64,000 nucleotides of DNA from Streptomyces viridochromogenes. Lineage in GTDB: Bacteria > Actinomycetota > Actinomycetes > Streptomycetales > Streptomycetaceae. Made by a program: the position numbers and the translations under genes. Below are positions 18,032 to 28,111 of this stretch, in pieces. The notes under the pieces were generated by a model. That model made no database searches. It saw only the letters and a program-made list of their open reading frames with translations, and was not told the origin of the DNA. The stretch lies in the NCBI RefSeq assembly GCF_001270495.1, contig NZ_LGUR01000014.1, forward strand, positions 88,547 through 152,546, in the 5' to 3' direction. Numbering within the stretch: position 1 is the first letter of the stretch; every line of letters begins with the position of its first letter.

Positions 18032-18160
18032 GGGTGACTCTCCTGTGGGGCTGCTTCCCTGTTGGCCTGCTCGGACGGCAGAGGTGCAGACCAGCAGCCT
18101 ATGGCACCCGCGGACGTGGCTCGCCCGGCCACCTGCGTCACCCGGTGGGTAGGCGTGCGG

Positions 18161-19132
18161 TCAGCCGAGAGCCTCCCGCAGCGCCGGCAGCAGCGTCTTC
18201 TCCGCCCAGTCCAGATACGGCAGCTGCGTCTCGCCCCCGATCTGCACCAGGGCGATCTCGGTGAACCCCGCCTCGGCGTACGGGCGCACGGCCTCGACGA
18301 ATGCGTCCGGGTCGTCGCCGCACGGGATCGAGTCGGCGACATCGTCCGGGGTGACGAACTGGGTCGCCGCCTCGAAGGAGTCGGGGTGCGGGAGTTCCGA
18401 GTTGACCTTCCAGCCCCCGGCGAACCAGCGGAACTGGGAGTGGGCGCGCTTGATCGCGGTGTCCCGGTCGGGGTCGAAGCACACCGGCAGTTGTCCGACA
18501 CGCGGCTTGCCCTCGCCGCCGTGCCGGTCGAACGCGTCCAGCAGGTTCGCCTTGGGCTCCGTGGCGATCACCAGATCACCGAGCCTGCCCGCGAGCTCGC
18601 AGGACTGGTCCCCGGAGACAGCGATGCCGATGGGCGGCGGCTGGTCCGGCAGGTCCCACAGGTGGGCCGACTCCACGTCGAAGTGCGTGCCGCGACGGTT
18701 CACATGGCCGCCCGAGAAGAGCGCCCGGATGATCTCCACCGCCTCTTCGAGCATCTCGTGCCGCACATCCACGGGCGGCCAACCGCCGCCCACGACATGC
18801 TCGTTGAGGTTCTCGCCCGAGCCCAGCCCCAGCCGGAACCGGCCCTCCGACAGCAACTGCATCGTGGCCGCCTTCTGCGCCACCACCGCCGGGTGGTACC
18901 GGAACGTCGGACACGTCACATAGGTCATCAGCGGAATCCGCGACGTGGCCTGGGCGGCGGCGCCAAGCACACTCCACGCGTACGGCGAGTGACCCTGCGA
19001 ACGCAGCCACGGAAAGTAGTGGTCCGAGGTCACGGAGAAGTCGAAGCCCGCCTCCTCGGCGCGGACCACGTGGTCCACCAGCTCACGGGGGCCGGCCTGC
19101 TCGGTCATCATCGTGTATCCGATCTGCACCAT
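18161..19132 (-). CDS. LLM-class F420-dependent oxidoreductase
   Basis: A 323-residue luciferase-like monooxygenase-fold enzyme of the F420-dependent branch (TIGR03557-like). Diagnostic pieces are VTSDHYFPWLRSQGHSPYAW, with the His of the F420 pocket, GSGENLNEHVVG, and the IGIAVSGDQSCELAG block. It probably oxidises or reduces a small alcohol or sugar using coenzyme F420; the substrate is unknown. The ATG at 19132 (MVQIGYT) is conserved in the family; a longer reading to 19183 is not needed. It is downstream of the pseudokinase on the same strand with a 69-base gap. Confidence 0.88.
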   Translation of the reverse strand: MVQIGYTMMTEQAGPRELVDHVVRAEEAGFDFSVTSDHYFPWLRSQGHSPYAWSVLGAAAQATSRIPLMTYVTCPTFRYHPAVVAQKAATMQLLSEGRFRLGLGSGENLNEHVVGGGWPPVDVRHEMLEEAVEIIRALFSGGHVNRRGTHFDVESAHLWDLPDQPPPIGIAVSGDQSCELAGRLGDLVIATEPKANLLDAFDRHGGEGKPRVGQLPVCFDPDRDTAIKRAHSQFRWFAGGWKVNSELPHPDSFEAATQFVTPDDVADSIPCGDDPDAFVEAVRPYAEAGFTEIALVQIGGETQLPYLDWAEKTLLPALREALG

Positions 19133-19201
19133 ACGGCCCGAGTCCCCGGACACGGATGGCGAAAACGCCGCTATCGACCTCACGCGGGGCGTCTGGTGTG
19201 A

Positions 19202-20788
19202 TCAGTCCTCGGGCACCGTGAAGGTCCGCAGAATGACGTCCAGGGCCTCGCGGTTGCCGGGGTCGTCCCAGTCGGCTTCCGGGGTCGTCCAGCGCAGTGA
19301 GTAACCGCGGTGGTCCTCGATGAGGAAGCCGCGGCCGAAGGTACGGACACGGGTGCCGTCCTTCTCGGAGAGCCACTGCATGTCGGCGGCCTTGAATCCC
19401 CGGTACGTGGTCGCCTCGATGTCGCCGATCCGCTCGAACCCTCCCTGCTCCTCCAGGCCGGGCTGGACGTCGTCGCGCCACACGGCGACGGGGTCCGGGC
19501 GGAGGCGCTCGCTGTAGGTGACCGCCAGTTTGCGCGGATCGTCGTCGGCGCTGAAGGTCACGCGGTACGCCACGTCCGCGGCCCGCGTGGTGCGCACCGC
19601 CGTCCAGCCCTCGGGCAGGGCGACGGAGAAGCCGTCGGGTGACTCGTACGTCGTGTAGCCGGGAGGCAGATCCGCCGTGCCCGAGGGCGAGGCGCTGGGC
19701 GTCCCGGGCTCTGTCGCTTCCTCGGTGGGGGACGCGCTCGGCGGGGGAGTCGGGGAGGGGTCGGTCGGCGCTCCCGCGGAGGCGGACGGGCTGGGCGCCG
19801 CGCCCGCCGCCGAGGACTCCGAGTCGTCGGGCCGCTGGTTGGTCACCACGAGAACCGCCGCCGCGACCGTGACGACGGCCAGGGCGGTGCCGACGACCAT
19901 GGCGCGTCTGCTCCAGCGCGGCCCCATGACGTACCGGCCCCGCAGCCGTGGCACCACCTGAAGGGGCGCCTCGGGTTCCTCGTTGAGGACGCGGACGAAC
20001 GCGTCGCGGACCACCGGTCGGCTCAGCCGCTCCCGGGAGTCCTTGCGCAGCAGCCCCTGTACGGCCTGGGTGAGCGGCCCGGACCGCACCGGGGCGCGCA
20101 GCGGAAGCCGGTCCACACCCTTCAACGTGGCCTCGGGCCGGTCCCGTTCACGGTACGGGGGGCGCCCCTCGACCATGGTGTACAGGATCGCGCCGAGCGC
20201 CCACAGGTCGGAGGCCGGGCCGATGCGCTCGTCGCGGGCCTGCTCCGGTGATGCGTAGGACGGTGCGGCGACCCGTGGTGCGAGGGTCGCGCCGGCCAGC
20301 CCGAAGCCGGTGACCACGACGGAACCCTCGTCGCGCACGAACACCTGGCCCGGGCTCAGCTCCCCGTGCGTGATGCCCGCGACGTGCGCGGCCTCCAGCA
20401 CGTCGAGCAGTTCCAGGCCGATACGGGCGGCCCGCACGTAGTTGAACGTGCCCTGCTGGGTGAGGAGTTCACCGAGCGGCGTGCCGTCGATCCACCCGGA
20501 GACGATCCACAGGCTCCCGGACTCCTCGATCGCGTCCACGACCGTGGCGACCGCGCCCGGGCGCAGCAGCCCCATTCGCTCGGACGTGCGCAGGATGCGC
20601 GAGGTGGCCCGGCGCCGTTCGTCCGGGCACGGTTCGTCGGGAAGCCCGATCTGGGTGAGGAGGCACGGGTGCCCGGTCTCCGTGTCCTCGCCGTAGTAAC
20701 TGACGCGATTCGTCTCGCGATGGACGACATCGACGAGTCGATACCTTCCGGCGACCAACCCGGCTGTGGAGACGCGCGCCTTGACCAT
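19202..20788 (-). CDS. Membrane-anchored Ser/Thr pseudokinase with extracellular domain
   Basis: A 528-residue protein with an N-terminal kinase-like domain (about 10-270), one membrane helix (about 295-317), a Pro/Ser/Thr-rich linker and a C-terminal extracytoplasmic domain (about 365-528). Kinase landmarks are degenerate: the HRD loop is HGELSPGQV at 141-149, so the catalytic Asp is Glu and the Asn is Gln. DFG is GFG at 161-163, losing the Mg-binding Asp, and the beta-3 Lys position reads LTQIG. The later SPE and DLWALG motifs persist. By family knowledge it should bind partners rather than phosphorylate. The ATG at 20788 has GAGGG at good spacing. Confidence 0.88.
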   Translation of the reverse strand: MVKARVSTAGLVAGRYRLVDVVHRETNRVSYYGEDTETGHPCLLTQIGLPDEPCPDERRRATSRILRTSERMGLLRPGAVATVVDAIEESGSLWIVSGWIDGTPLGELLTQQGTFNYVRAARIGLELLDVLEAAHVAGITHGELSPGQVFVRDEGSVVVTGFGLAGATLAPRVAAPSYASPEQARDERIGPASDLWALGAILYTMVEGRPPYRERDRPEATLKGVDRLPLRAPVRSGPLTQAVQGLLRKDSRERLSRPVVRDAFVRVLNEEPEAPLQVVPRLRGRYVMGPRWSRRAMVVGTALAVVTVAAAVLVVTNQRPDDSESSAAGAAPSPSASAGAPTDPSPTPPPSASPTEEATEPGTPSASPSGTADLPPGYTTYESPDGFSVALPEGWTAVRTTRAADVAYRVTFSADDDPRKLAVTYSERLRPDPVAVWRDDVQPGLEEQGGFERIGDIEATTYRGFKAADMQWLSEKDGTRVRTFGRGFLIEDHRGYSLRWTTPEADWDDPGNREALDVILRTFTVPED

Positions 20789-20951
20789 GGCCATCCCTCG
20801 TTGAACCCCTGGCTCCTCATTCCTCACAGGAAGTACGAGAAGTGAGACGGGCAGCGTTCAACGAAATCCTCAACCAAAGGGCGTTTCTTTTCCTTTGCTT
20901 CTGACGCGAGAGTAAGCTGACGAAAAGTTCAGGGAATTGAGTCGGAAAACG

Positions 20952-21920
20952 TCAGCGCAGACCAAAATCCGTCGCCCAGCGCGCCACATCCCCGGTCGTC
21001 GCGTTGCCCCCGCACACGACCAGGCCGAGCCGGGCGCCGTCCCCGACCCGTTCCAGCACCCGCCGCGCCGCGGGCAACAGGCAGCCGGCGGCCGGCTCGG
21101 CCCACAGCTTGGCGTGCTCGGCGAGATCGAGAACGCCCCGCACCGCATCCCGGTCCGGCACCACGAGCACCTCGTCGACCAGGGCGGACACATGGTCGTA
21201 CGTCAGCCGGGACACGGCCGGCGCGCTCAGCGTGGACACGATCGACGACAGCGTCACCGGCACCGGCCCGCCCGCCGCCAGCGCCTCGGACATGGCCTCG
21301 GCGCCCTCGGTCTCCACGCCCCAGATCCGTACGTCCGGACGGCGGGCCCGCAACGCGACCGCGACGCCGGCGATGAGCCCGCCGCCTCCGACGCTGACGA
21401 GCACGTCGGTGAGTTCACCGGCGTCGTCGGCCAGCTCCAGCCCGACGGTGCCCTGGCCGGCGATCACCAAGGGGTCGTCGAAGGGATGGACGAGGGTCAG
21501 CCCCTCGTCCCGCAACCGTGTGACGAGCGAGAACGCCCCGTCCATGTCGTCCGTCAGCCGCACCGACGCCCCGGCGTCCCGGGCGATCTCGACGGCGCGG
21601 GCGGGCGCCGAACGCGGCATCACCACGGTGGCCTTCACATCGAGGGCGGCGGCCGTCAGGGCGAGGGCGATGCCGTGGTTGCCCCCGCTGACCGCCACAA
21701 CCCCCGCCGCGCGCTGGGCGTCGCTGAGCGACAGCAGCTTCGCCGTCGCCCCGCGGGCCTTGAAGGAGCCGGTGCGCTGCAGGAGTTCGAGTTTCGCCGT
21801 CACCGGGACACCGAGCAGGGCCGACAGGCCGGGGCTGGGCACGGTCGGGGTGTGTACGACATGGCCGGCGATGAGGCCGGCCGCGGCTTCGACGTCCGAG
21901 ATCCCGATCAAGGCAGTCAC
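20952..21920 (-). CDS. PLP-dependent threonine/serine dehydratase-like enzyme
   Basis: A fold-type II PLP enzyme of about 322 residues. The Schiff-base Lys lies in TGSFKARGA, the phosphate-binding loop is GGGGLIAG, and GGNHGIALA is the substrate-loop Asn block. It would deaminate threonine or serine to the keto acid, or racemise serine/aspartate; the lack of a C-terminal ACT domain points to a catabolic or racemase-type enzyme. The start is uncertain: GTG at 21920 gives the family-like ALIGISDVEAAAG, GTG at 21947 has a more normally spaced ribosome site. It is monocistronic, downstream of the polyprenyl synthase operon. Confidence 0.85.
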   Translation of the reverse strand: MTALIGISDVEAAAGLIAGHVVHTPTVPSPGLSALLGVPVTAKLELLQRTGSFKARGATAKLLSLSDAQRAAGVVAVSGGNHGIALALTAAALDVKATVVMPRSAPARAVEIARDAGASVRLTDDMDGAFSLVTRLRDEGLTLVHPFDDPLVIAGQGTVGLELADDAGELTDVLVSVGGGGLIAGVAVALRARRPDVRIWGVETEGAEAMSEALAAGGPVPVTLSSIVSTLSAPAVSRLTYDHVSALVDEVLVVPDRDAVRGVLDLAEHAKLWAEPAAGCLLPAARRVLERVGDGARLGLVVCGGNATTGDVARWATDFGLR

Positions 21921-22033
21921 CTTCCCGGCGCGGGGCGGGGTCCGCACCGTTAGGCACCCTGACGCGGGAGGTGACGCAGGTCAACTCGGTTTCGCTGTGG
22001 GCGCCATGGTGACACGACGTCCCCGCCGTCCCG

Positions 22034-22054
22034 CTGTGAACTGTGCTTTCACAG
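22034..22054 (-). terminator. Hairpin at the end of the polyprenyl synthase gene
   Basis: CTGTGAA at 22034-22040 and TTCACAG at 22048-22054 form a perfect 7-bp stem with a 7-base loop. It overlaps the stop codon of the polyprenyl synthase gene on the minus strand. There is no U-tract. It could stop transcription before the PLP dehydratase gene. Confidence 0.45.
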
Positions 22055-23080
22055 ATCGCGCCGCACCAGGAAGCCAAGCAGCGACCGCAACTCGCCTGCG
22101 GCCCCCGCCTCCAGCGGTACGTCGGCCAGCGCCGCCTCCACGGCCGCCACATGACGTCGGGCCTCCGCGAGCCCAGCCGCGCGGCCTCCCGCCTCCTCGA
22201 CCAGCGAGGCCACCTCACCGGTGTCGGCGGCCGACTCCAGAAGCGCGGAGAGCCGGCCGGCGGCGGGCGAGTCGAGCGCGGCCAGCACCGGGAACGTCTT
22301 CTTGCGCTCCCGCAGATCGCCGTGCACCGGTTTGCCGGTGACGTCGGGATCGCCCCAGATGCCCAGCAGATCGTCGACCACCTGGAAGGCGACGCCCAGA
22401 TGCCGCCCCGCACGGTCGAGGGCGGTGACCGTCGCGGGCGGCGCACCGCCGAGCAGAGCGCCGAGCGCGGCGGCACAGCCCAGCAGCGCGCCGGTCTTGT
22501 GCTCGGCCATCGTCCGGTACTCGTCCGGACGTACGCGTTCCGGACCCGTCCAGGGACGCGTGGCGAACAGCAGGTCGTCGGCCTGCCCGCGCACCAGGTC
22601 CTGCAAGGCCACGGACAGCAGCCGCACCGCTCGCGGGCCGGCCGGCGCCATGGCGAGCGTCTCGACGGCCAGCGCGAACAGCGCGTCCCCCGCGAGGACG
22701 GCGGGCCCGGTGCCGTACGCCTTCCACACGGTGGGGCGGCCGCGCCGGCACGTGTCGCCGTCCATGATGTCGTCGTGCAGCAAAGAGAAGGCGTGCACCA
22801 GCTCCACCGCCACCGCCCCGGGTACCGCGACCCGCCCGGGCGCACCGGCCGCCTCGGCCCCGAGCACGGCCAGCGCCTGCCGTACGCCCTTCCCGCCGGA
22901 GGCGGCGGCCGGCGCACCGCCTACCTCGCACCAGCCGAAGGAGTAGGCGGCCATCTCGCCGACCCACGGATGCGTCCGCTCCACGGCCTCCCGTAGCGCG
23001 GGCCGCACCAGCGACCGGCAGCGGTCGAGGACTCGGCGGGCGTCGGCCGGCGCCTGTACTACAGGGGGGAACGTCGTCAC
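22049..23080 (-). CDS. Polyprenyl diphosphate synthase (trans-isoprenyl type)
   Basis: A 343-residue class I prenyltransferase that extends allylic diphosphates with IPP. The first Asp-rich motif is LLHDDIMDGD and the second is DDLLGIWGD; GDALFALA and KTGALLG are the other conserved blocks. The chain length made cannot be read from sequence with certainty. The GTG start at 23080 overlaps the TGA of the TPR gene (GTGA), so the pair is translationally coupled. No cyclase or phytoene synthase lies next to it, which is unusual for a dedicated prenyl synthase; it may serve a pathway elsewhere. Confidence 0.9.
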   Translation of the reverse strand: MTTFPPVVQAPADARRVLDRCRSLVRPALREAVERTHPWVGEMAAYSFGWCEVGGAPAAASGGKGVRQALAVLGAEAAGAPGRVAVPGAVAVELVHAFSLLHDDIMDGDTCRRGRPTVWKAYGTGPAVLAGDALFALAVETLAMAPAGPRAVRLLSVALQDLVRGQADDLLFATRPWTGPERVRPDEYRTMAEHKTGALLGCAAALGALLGGAPPATVTALDRAGRHLGVAFQVVDDLLGIWGDPDVTGKPVHGDLRERKKTFPVLAALDSPAAGRLSALLESAADTGEVASLVEEAGGRAAGLAEARRHVAAVEAALADVPLEAGAAGELRSLLGFLVRRDL

Positions 23081-24177
23081 CGTACGCCCACCGCCCCGGC
23101 GCCCACCGTGGCACGCTCCGCGGCGCCCGCCAGGCCACTCCCCTCGGCCACCGCCCCGGCGCCGAGCTCCTCCTGCGCCCGCGCCACCATCTCCCGGGCG
23201 TGCCGCAGCCCGATCCGGTCCAACACCGCGGCCAGCTCGGCCAGTTCGGCGGCGGTCTCGGTACGGTCGCGCCCCAGCCGGGCCCGCGACTTGGCCAGCC
23301 CCAGCCGGGACAGCGCCTCCCCGCGCGGCTCGCTCATGGCACGGAACTCCGCGAGCGCCTGCTCGTACAGGCCCCGGGCCTCGGCGTAACGCCCCGCGCG
23401 ATAGAGGACGTTGCCGCGCATCTTGTGGTTGTAGGCCAGCGCGCTGGACAGCTTCATCGCGCGGCACGAGGTCTCCGCCTCCGACAACAGCTCAAGCGCC
23501 CGCTCCGTGTCGCCGTCGCGCACGGACACGATGTCCGCGAGCCCGCGCAGCGCCCAGGCGTGGCCCCGCCGGTCCTCGGCGCGCGCGGCGATCTCGGCCG
23601 CCTCCTCGAACAGGGCGTACGCGGTGTCGTACGAGCCGGTGTTGCGATGGATCTGGGCGATTCCCTCCAGCGCCCACACCGTGTGCCGGGCCTCGCCGCG
23701 CCGCCGGGCCTCGGCCAGCAGCTGCTCGTGCAGCCGGTGGACAGCCTCGTAGTCGCCCTGGATGCGGCCGGTCTCGGCCAGACCCGCCAGGGAGTAGCCG
23801 CGTACGACGATGTCGCCACCGCGCTCACCCAGATCCGCCGCGAGCTGAAGCAGCCGCCGGGCCAGGGCGAACGCGCCGCGCTGCCGGGCCAGCGTGCCTC
23901 CGCTCCACAGCGCCCAGGCCATCGCCGCGGTGTCGCCGGCCTCCCGGGCGGCGCGGTAGCTCGCCTTCCACGCCCGCTCGGCGTCCCCGACCTGACCCAG
24001 CCGGCGGTGCGCCTCGGCTACCGCGAGCCCCGAGCGCGCCGCCTCGCCGTACCGCCCGTCCCGCTCGGCCGCTCTCAACTGCTCGGTTCCGGCGGCCAGT
24101 ACGTCCGTCAGCGACGAGTTCACGGACAGCTTGGTCAGGGAGCCCTGATACTCCGGGGCGAATGCCTTGCCGTACAT
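23077..24177 (-). CDS. TPR-repeat protein coupled to a polyprenyl synthase
   Basis: A 366-residue cytoplasmic all-helical protein. From about residue 40 to 320 it is made of tetratricopeptide-like repeats with Ala/Gly/Tyr spacing (for example YDTAYALFEEAAEIA, YAEARGLYEQALAEF). There is no signal peptide or membrane segment. The N-terminal MYGKAFAPEYQGSLTKL block precedes the repeats and looks conserved rather than random. The ATG at 24177 has GAGAGG upstream. It is first in an operon with the prenyl synthase, behind a palindrome-rich AT stretch. Function is unknown; a scaffold or a regulator for the prenyl synthase product pathway are both possible. Confidence 0.82.
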   Translation of the reverse strand: MYGKAFAPEYQGSLTKLSVNSSLTDVLAAGTEQLRAAERDGRYGEAARSGLAVAEAHRRLGQVGDAERAWKASYRAAREAGDTAAMAWALWSGGTLARQRGAFALARRLLQLAADLGERGGDIVVRGYSLAGLAETGRIQGDYEAVHRLHEQLLAEARRRGEARHTVWALEGIAQIHRNTGSYDTAYALFEEAAEIAARAEDRRGHAWALRGLADIVSVRDGDTERALELLSEAETSCRAMKLSSALAYNHKMRGNVLYRAGRYAEARGLYEQALAEFRAMSEPRGEALSRLGLAKSRARLGRDRTETAAELAELAAVLDRIGLRHAREMVARAQEELGAGAVAEGSGLAGAAERATVGAGAVGVR

Positions 24178-24194
24178 CGATGCCTCTCGATCGA

Positions 24195-24263
24195 TATACA
24201 CGCCGTCTCTACACTCTATGTATAGATGGTGCGTATACGCGATGGGTATACATGGCGTGTATA
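24195..24263. promoter_or_regulatory. AT-rich palindrome cluster upstream of the TPR/prenyl synthase operon
   Basis: TATACACGCC at 24195-24204 and GGCGTGTATA at 24254-24263 are perfect inverted copies. Between them lie TCTAT-GT-ATAGA at 24215-24226, the perfect palindrome GCGTATACGC at 24231-24240 and GTATAC at 24246-24251. In a genome this GC-rich the concentration of TATAC elements just 18-86 bases before the TPR start strongly suggests regulator binding sites overlapping the promoter. Which protein binds is unknown. Confidence 0.6.
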
Positions 24264-24349
24264 GAGCGTTGAAAACCGGCCCTGGCCGGAATGGGCGGCC
24301 AGGGCTTCACCTGTTGTCGATCAAGACGCCGGCACGGCGTACGGGGTTG

Positions 24350-24376
24350 CCCGTGAGGCGCAGATCACCTCACGGG
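24350..24376 (-). terminator. Hairpin terminator after the AIM24 gene
   Basis: CCCGTGAGG at 24350-24358 pairs perfectly with CCTCACGGG at 24368-24376 across a 9-base loop. It begins seven bases past the AIM24 stop codon on the minus strand. No U-tract follows, as is common in Streptomyces. Confidence 0.6.
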
Positions 24377-24382
24377 GCGGTC

Positions 24383-25060
24383 TCAGTGTTGCTGGGCCTT
24401 CTGCGGGGTCGCCTCACTCGGCCGTACGACGACATAGCCCTGGCCCTCCAGCATCAGCTGCACCGCCTCACCGGAACCGCCGCGCAGCATCGAGCCCAGG
24501 GACTGCGAGCGGTGCAGCGAGGTCCGCAGTCCGGCGGTCCAGCCGACCACCGCGTCCGTGTCCACGTACACGGGGTACTGCGGCGACACCGGGATGACGA
24601 GAGGGTTGCCCTCACACACCAGCCCCAGCTTGCCCTGCCCCGAGAAGACACTGTTGAACAGGCCGCCGCCGGTGATGCCGGCGCCCTTCACCGTCGCTAT
24701 CCGGTACGACAGCGAGGCGTCGAAACACAGGACGTTACGGCCGTTGACCGTGAACTCGTCGCCGGGATCCACGTCGACGACGAAGCAGTTCTGCGCCTCG
24801 TGCGCGAACCAGGCCTCGCCCTGTCCGCGCACCGCCATCAGCGGCAGCCCCTCACCGGTCACGGCCCGCTTGAGCATGCCGCCCACGCCCTGGCCCTTGC
24901 GCTCGAACTGGAGGTTGCCGCGGTAGGCGACCATCGCGCCCTGACGGGCGTGCATCTCGCCGTTCACCGCGTACTTGATGCACTTGGCGTTCTCGATCGT
25001 CATGCCCGGCGCCGTGGCGGGCTGGACCATGTGCTCGCTGGAAAAGAGGTCACCCTTCAT
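24383..25060 (-). CDS. AIM24 family protein
   Basis: A 225-residue protein of the AIM24/TRAP-like beta-prism family, whose bacterial members have no settled function. Recognisable blocks are KCIKYAVNGEMHARQGAMVAY region, then LPLMAVRGQGEAWFA and GGGLFNSVFSGQGKLGL with the Gly-rich turn. There is no signal peptide. The ATG at 25060 was taken because it gives the usual short start before the IENAKCIKY strand. It lies downstream of the TerD-CAP gene on the same strand with a 65-base gap. Confidence 0.85.
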   Translation of the reverse strand: MKGDLFSSEHMVQPATAPGMTIENAKCIKYAVNGEMHARQGAMVAYRGNLQFERKGQGVGGMLKRAVTGEGLPLMAVRGQGEAWFAHEAQNCFVVDVDPGDEFTVNGRNVLCFDASLSYRIATVKGAGITGGGLFNSVFSGQGKLGLVCEGNPLVIPVSPQYPVYVDTDAVVGWTAGLRTSLHRSQSLGSMLRGGSGEAVQLMLEGQGYVVVRPSEATPQKAQQH

Positions 25061-25125
25061 GCAGGCATCCTGTCCCGGACGGTCCCCTTCCGCCTAGATC
25101 GCGGCGTGTCGCCGGTCACGGCCCG

Positions 25126-26523
25126 TCAGGCGCCGAAGAGCTGGGTCCAGTACGTGCCCGCCGGGCCGCCGCCCGCGAAGCCGATTCCTATGTGGGTGAA
25201 GTCGCGTTTGAGGATGTTGGCGCGATGGCCCGGGCTGTTCATCCAGCCCTCCACGACCTCGGCGGGGGAGCGCTGGCCGCACGCGATGTTCTCCCCGATC
25301 GTGCGCATTCGGGAGCCCGCGGCGGCCGCCCGGTCCCACGGCTGGCTCCCCTCGGGCGAGGTGTGGGAGTAGAAGGCGCGGGCCGCCATGTCGGAGCTGT
25401 ACGCCTGCGCGGCGGCGGCGAGCGCGGTGTCGACGGCCAGGGGGCGCAGTCCGGCGCGGGCCCGCTCCCGGTTGGTGAGCTCGACGACCTCGGTCGCGGT
25501 GCGGGACAGGTCACCCGGCGTGAGCGGTCTCGTCCAGAGCGCCGTCCAGTACGTGTCGCCCGAACGGCCGCCGCTGACGTACCCCACGGCGGCGTGGGTG
25601 AAAGCCGGGTCGTGCAGGGTGCGGCGGGGCTGATCGGTACGCAGGCAGTACGCGACAAACTCGGCGGGGGTGCGGGGGCCGGAGACGAGGTGTTCGCCGA
25701 CGGTGACATACGTGAACCCGGCGGCGGTGACGCGCTGGTACACGGAGACGCCGTCGCGGCCCTCGACGCCGAGCTGTCCTGCCGCGGCCATGGCGGCGGC
25801 GTGGGCCTGAGCGGCGGAGGCCAGACGGGCGTCGAGTGTGACGGGCGGTGAACCGGCGTCGGCGCGGGCGGAGTTGACCAGGCCGAGGAACCCGTCGCGG
25901 TCGGGGAGCGGGGCGTGCGGCGTGGTGACGCCGGACAGGGTGTGCATCGTGGGCCGTGCGGTGGGCATCGGTGGAGCGCCCGGCACGGAGGGAGTGGCGG
26001 GTGCGGAGGGGGTGGGTGTCCGCTGGACGGGAGTCGGCGTCGCGTCCTCGATGACGTCCACCCCGAAGTCGCGGGCGAGCCCCGCCAGGCCGTCCGCGTA
26101 CCCCTGCCCCAACGCCCGCAGCTTCCAGCCGCCGCCACGCCGGTAGACCTCCGCGAGCAGCAGCACGGTCTCCTGCCGGGGACGCGGCGGGGCGAACCGG
26201 GCGATCGGGCGGCCGCCGGAGTCGGTGACCTGGAGCGCCGGGGCGGGCAGCCGGCCCAGGGGAGTGCCCGGGTCGGCGGGGCTGACGACCACCGTGATCC
26301 GCGTCGCCCCGGAGCGCAGGCGCGGCGGGTCGACGGTCAGCGTGTCGCCGTGCAGCCGGGCGCCTGGCGCGGACGGCTGGTTGTAGAACACGAAGTCGGC
26401 GTCGCCCCGGACCTTGCCGCTGTCGTCGGTGATGAGCGCGGACACGTCGAAGGGGCCGGGTACCCGGACGGTCACGCTGCCGCCCGGGAGGGGCAGATTG
26501 CCCCCGGGAACCAACTCGCTCAT
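25126..26523 (-). CDS. TerD-domain protein fused to two CAP/SCP domains
   Basis: A 465-residue mosaic. Residues 1-155 are a TerD/CABP-type domain (SELVPGGNLPLPGGSV start, DADFVFYNQP with its acidic calcium-type site, and VLLLAEVYRRGGGWKLRALG). Residues 160-205 are a Pro/Thr/Ala linker. Then come two CAP (SCP/PR-1) domains, about 208-330 and 335-465. The second keeps GENIACG and SPGHRANIL, the first is more diverged. TerD proteins are intracellular stress-signalling factors whereas CAP domains are usually secreted; there is no N-terminal signal peptide here. The start ATG at 26523 follows AGGA. The combination of stress and CAP domains is unusual. Confidence 0.85.
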   Translation of the reverse strand: MSELVPGGNLPLPGGSVTVRVPGPFDVSALITDDSGKVRGDADFVFYNQPSAPGARLHGDTLTVDPPRLRSGATRITVVVSPADPGTPLGRLPAPALQVTDSGGRPIARFAPPRPRQETVLLLAEVYRRGGGWKLRALGQGYADGLAGLARDFGVDVIEDATPTPVQRTPTPSAPATPSVPGAPPMPTARPTMHTLSGVTTPHAPLPDRDGFLGLVNSARADAGSPPVTLDARLASAAQAHAAAMAAAGQLGVEGRDGVSVYQRVTAAGFTYVTVGEHLVSGPRTPAEFVAYCLRTDQPRRTLHDPAFTHAAVGYVSGGRSGDTYWTALWTRPLTPGDLSRTATEVVELTNRERARAGLRPLAVDTALAAAAQAYSSDMAARAFYSHTSPEGSQPWDRAAAAGSRMRTIGENIACGQRSPAEVVEGWMNSPGHRANILKRDFTHIGIGFAGGGPAGTYWTQLFGA

Positions 26524-26545
26524 CGGGCCGTCCTGGTGGGTGGTT

Positions 26546-26588
26546 CGAGATCCGGTGGGGTTGTCCGGTGAACGTCCACCGGATCTCG
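26546..26588 (-). terminator. Long perfect hairpin between the serine hydrolase and TerD-CAP genes
   Basis: CGAGATCCGGTGG at 26546-26558 and CCACCGGATCTCG at 26576-26588 form a perfect 13-bp stem with a 17-base loop. It sits 38 bases past the serine hydrolase stop and 23 bases before the TerD-CAP start, on the same transcription direction. It most likely terminates the upstream gene; no U-tract is present. Confidence 0.7.
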
Positions 26589-26626
26589 CGGGTTCCCGCC
26601 GGCCGCCAGCCCTCAGCCCCCAGCCC

Positions 26627-28048
<1,422 letters not shown>

Positions 28049-28111
28049 TCACCGGGTAGGAGTCCTTGACCGCCGATCGGAGCCGCCTGTGAACGAATCC
28101 TGTTTCTTTTA

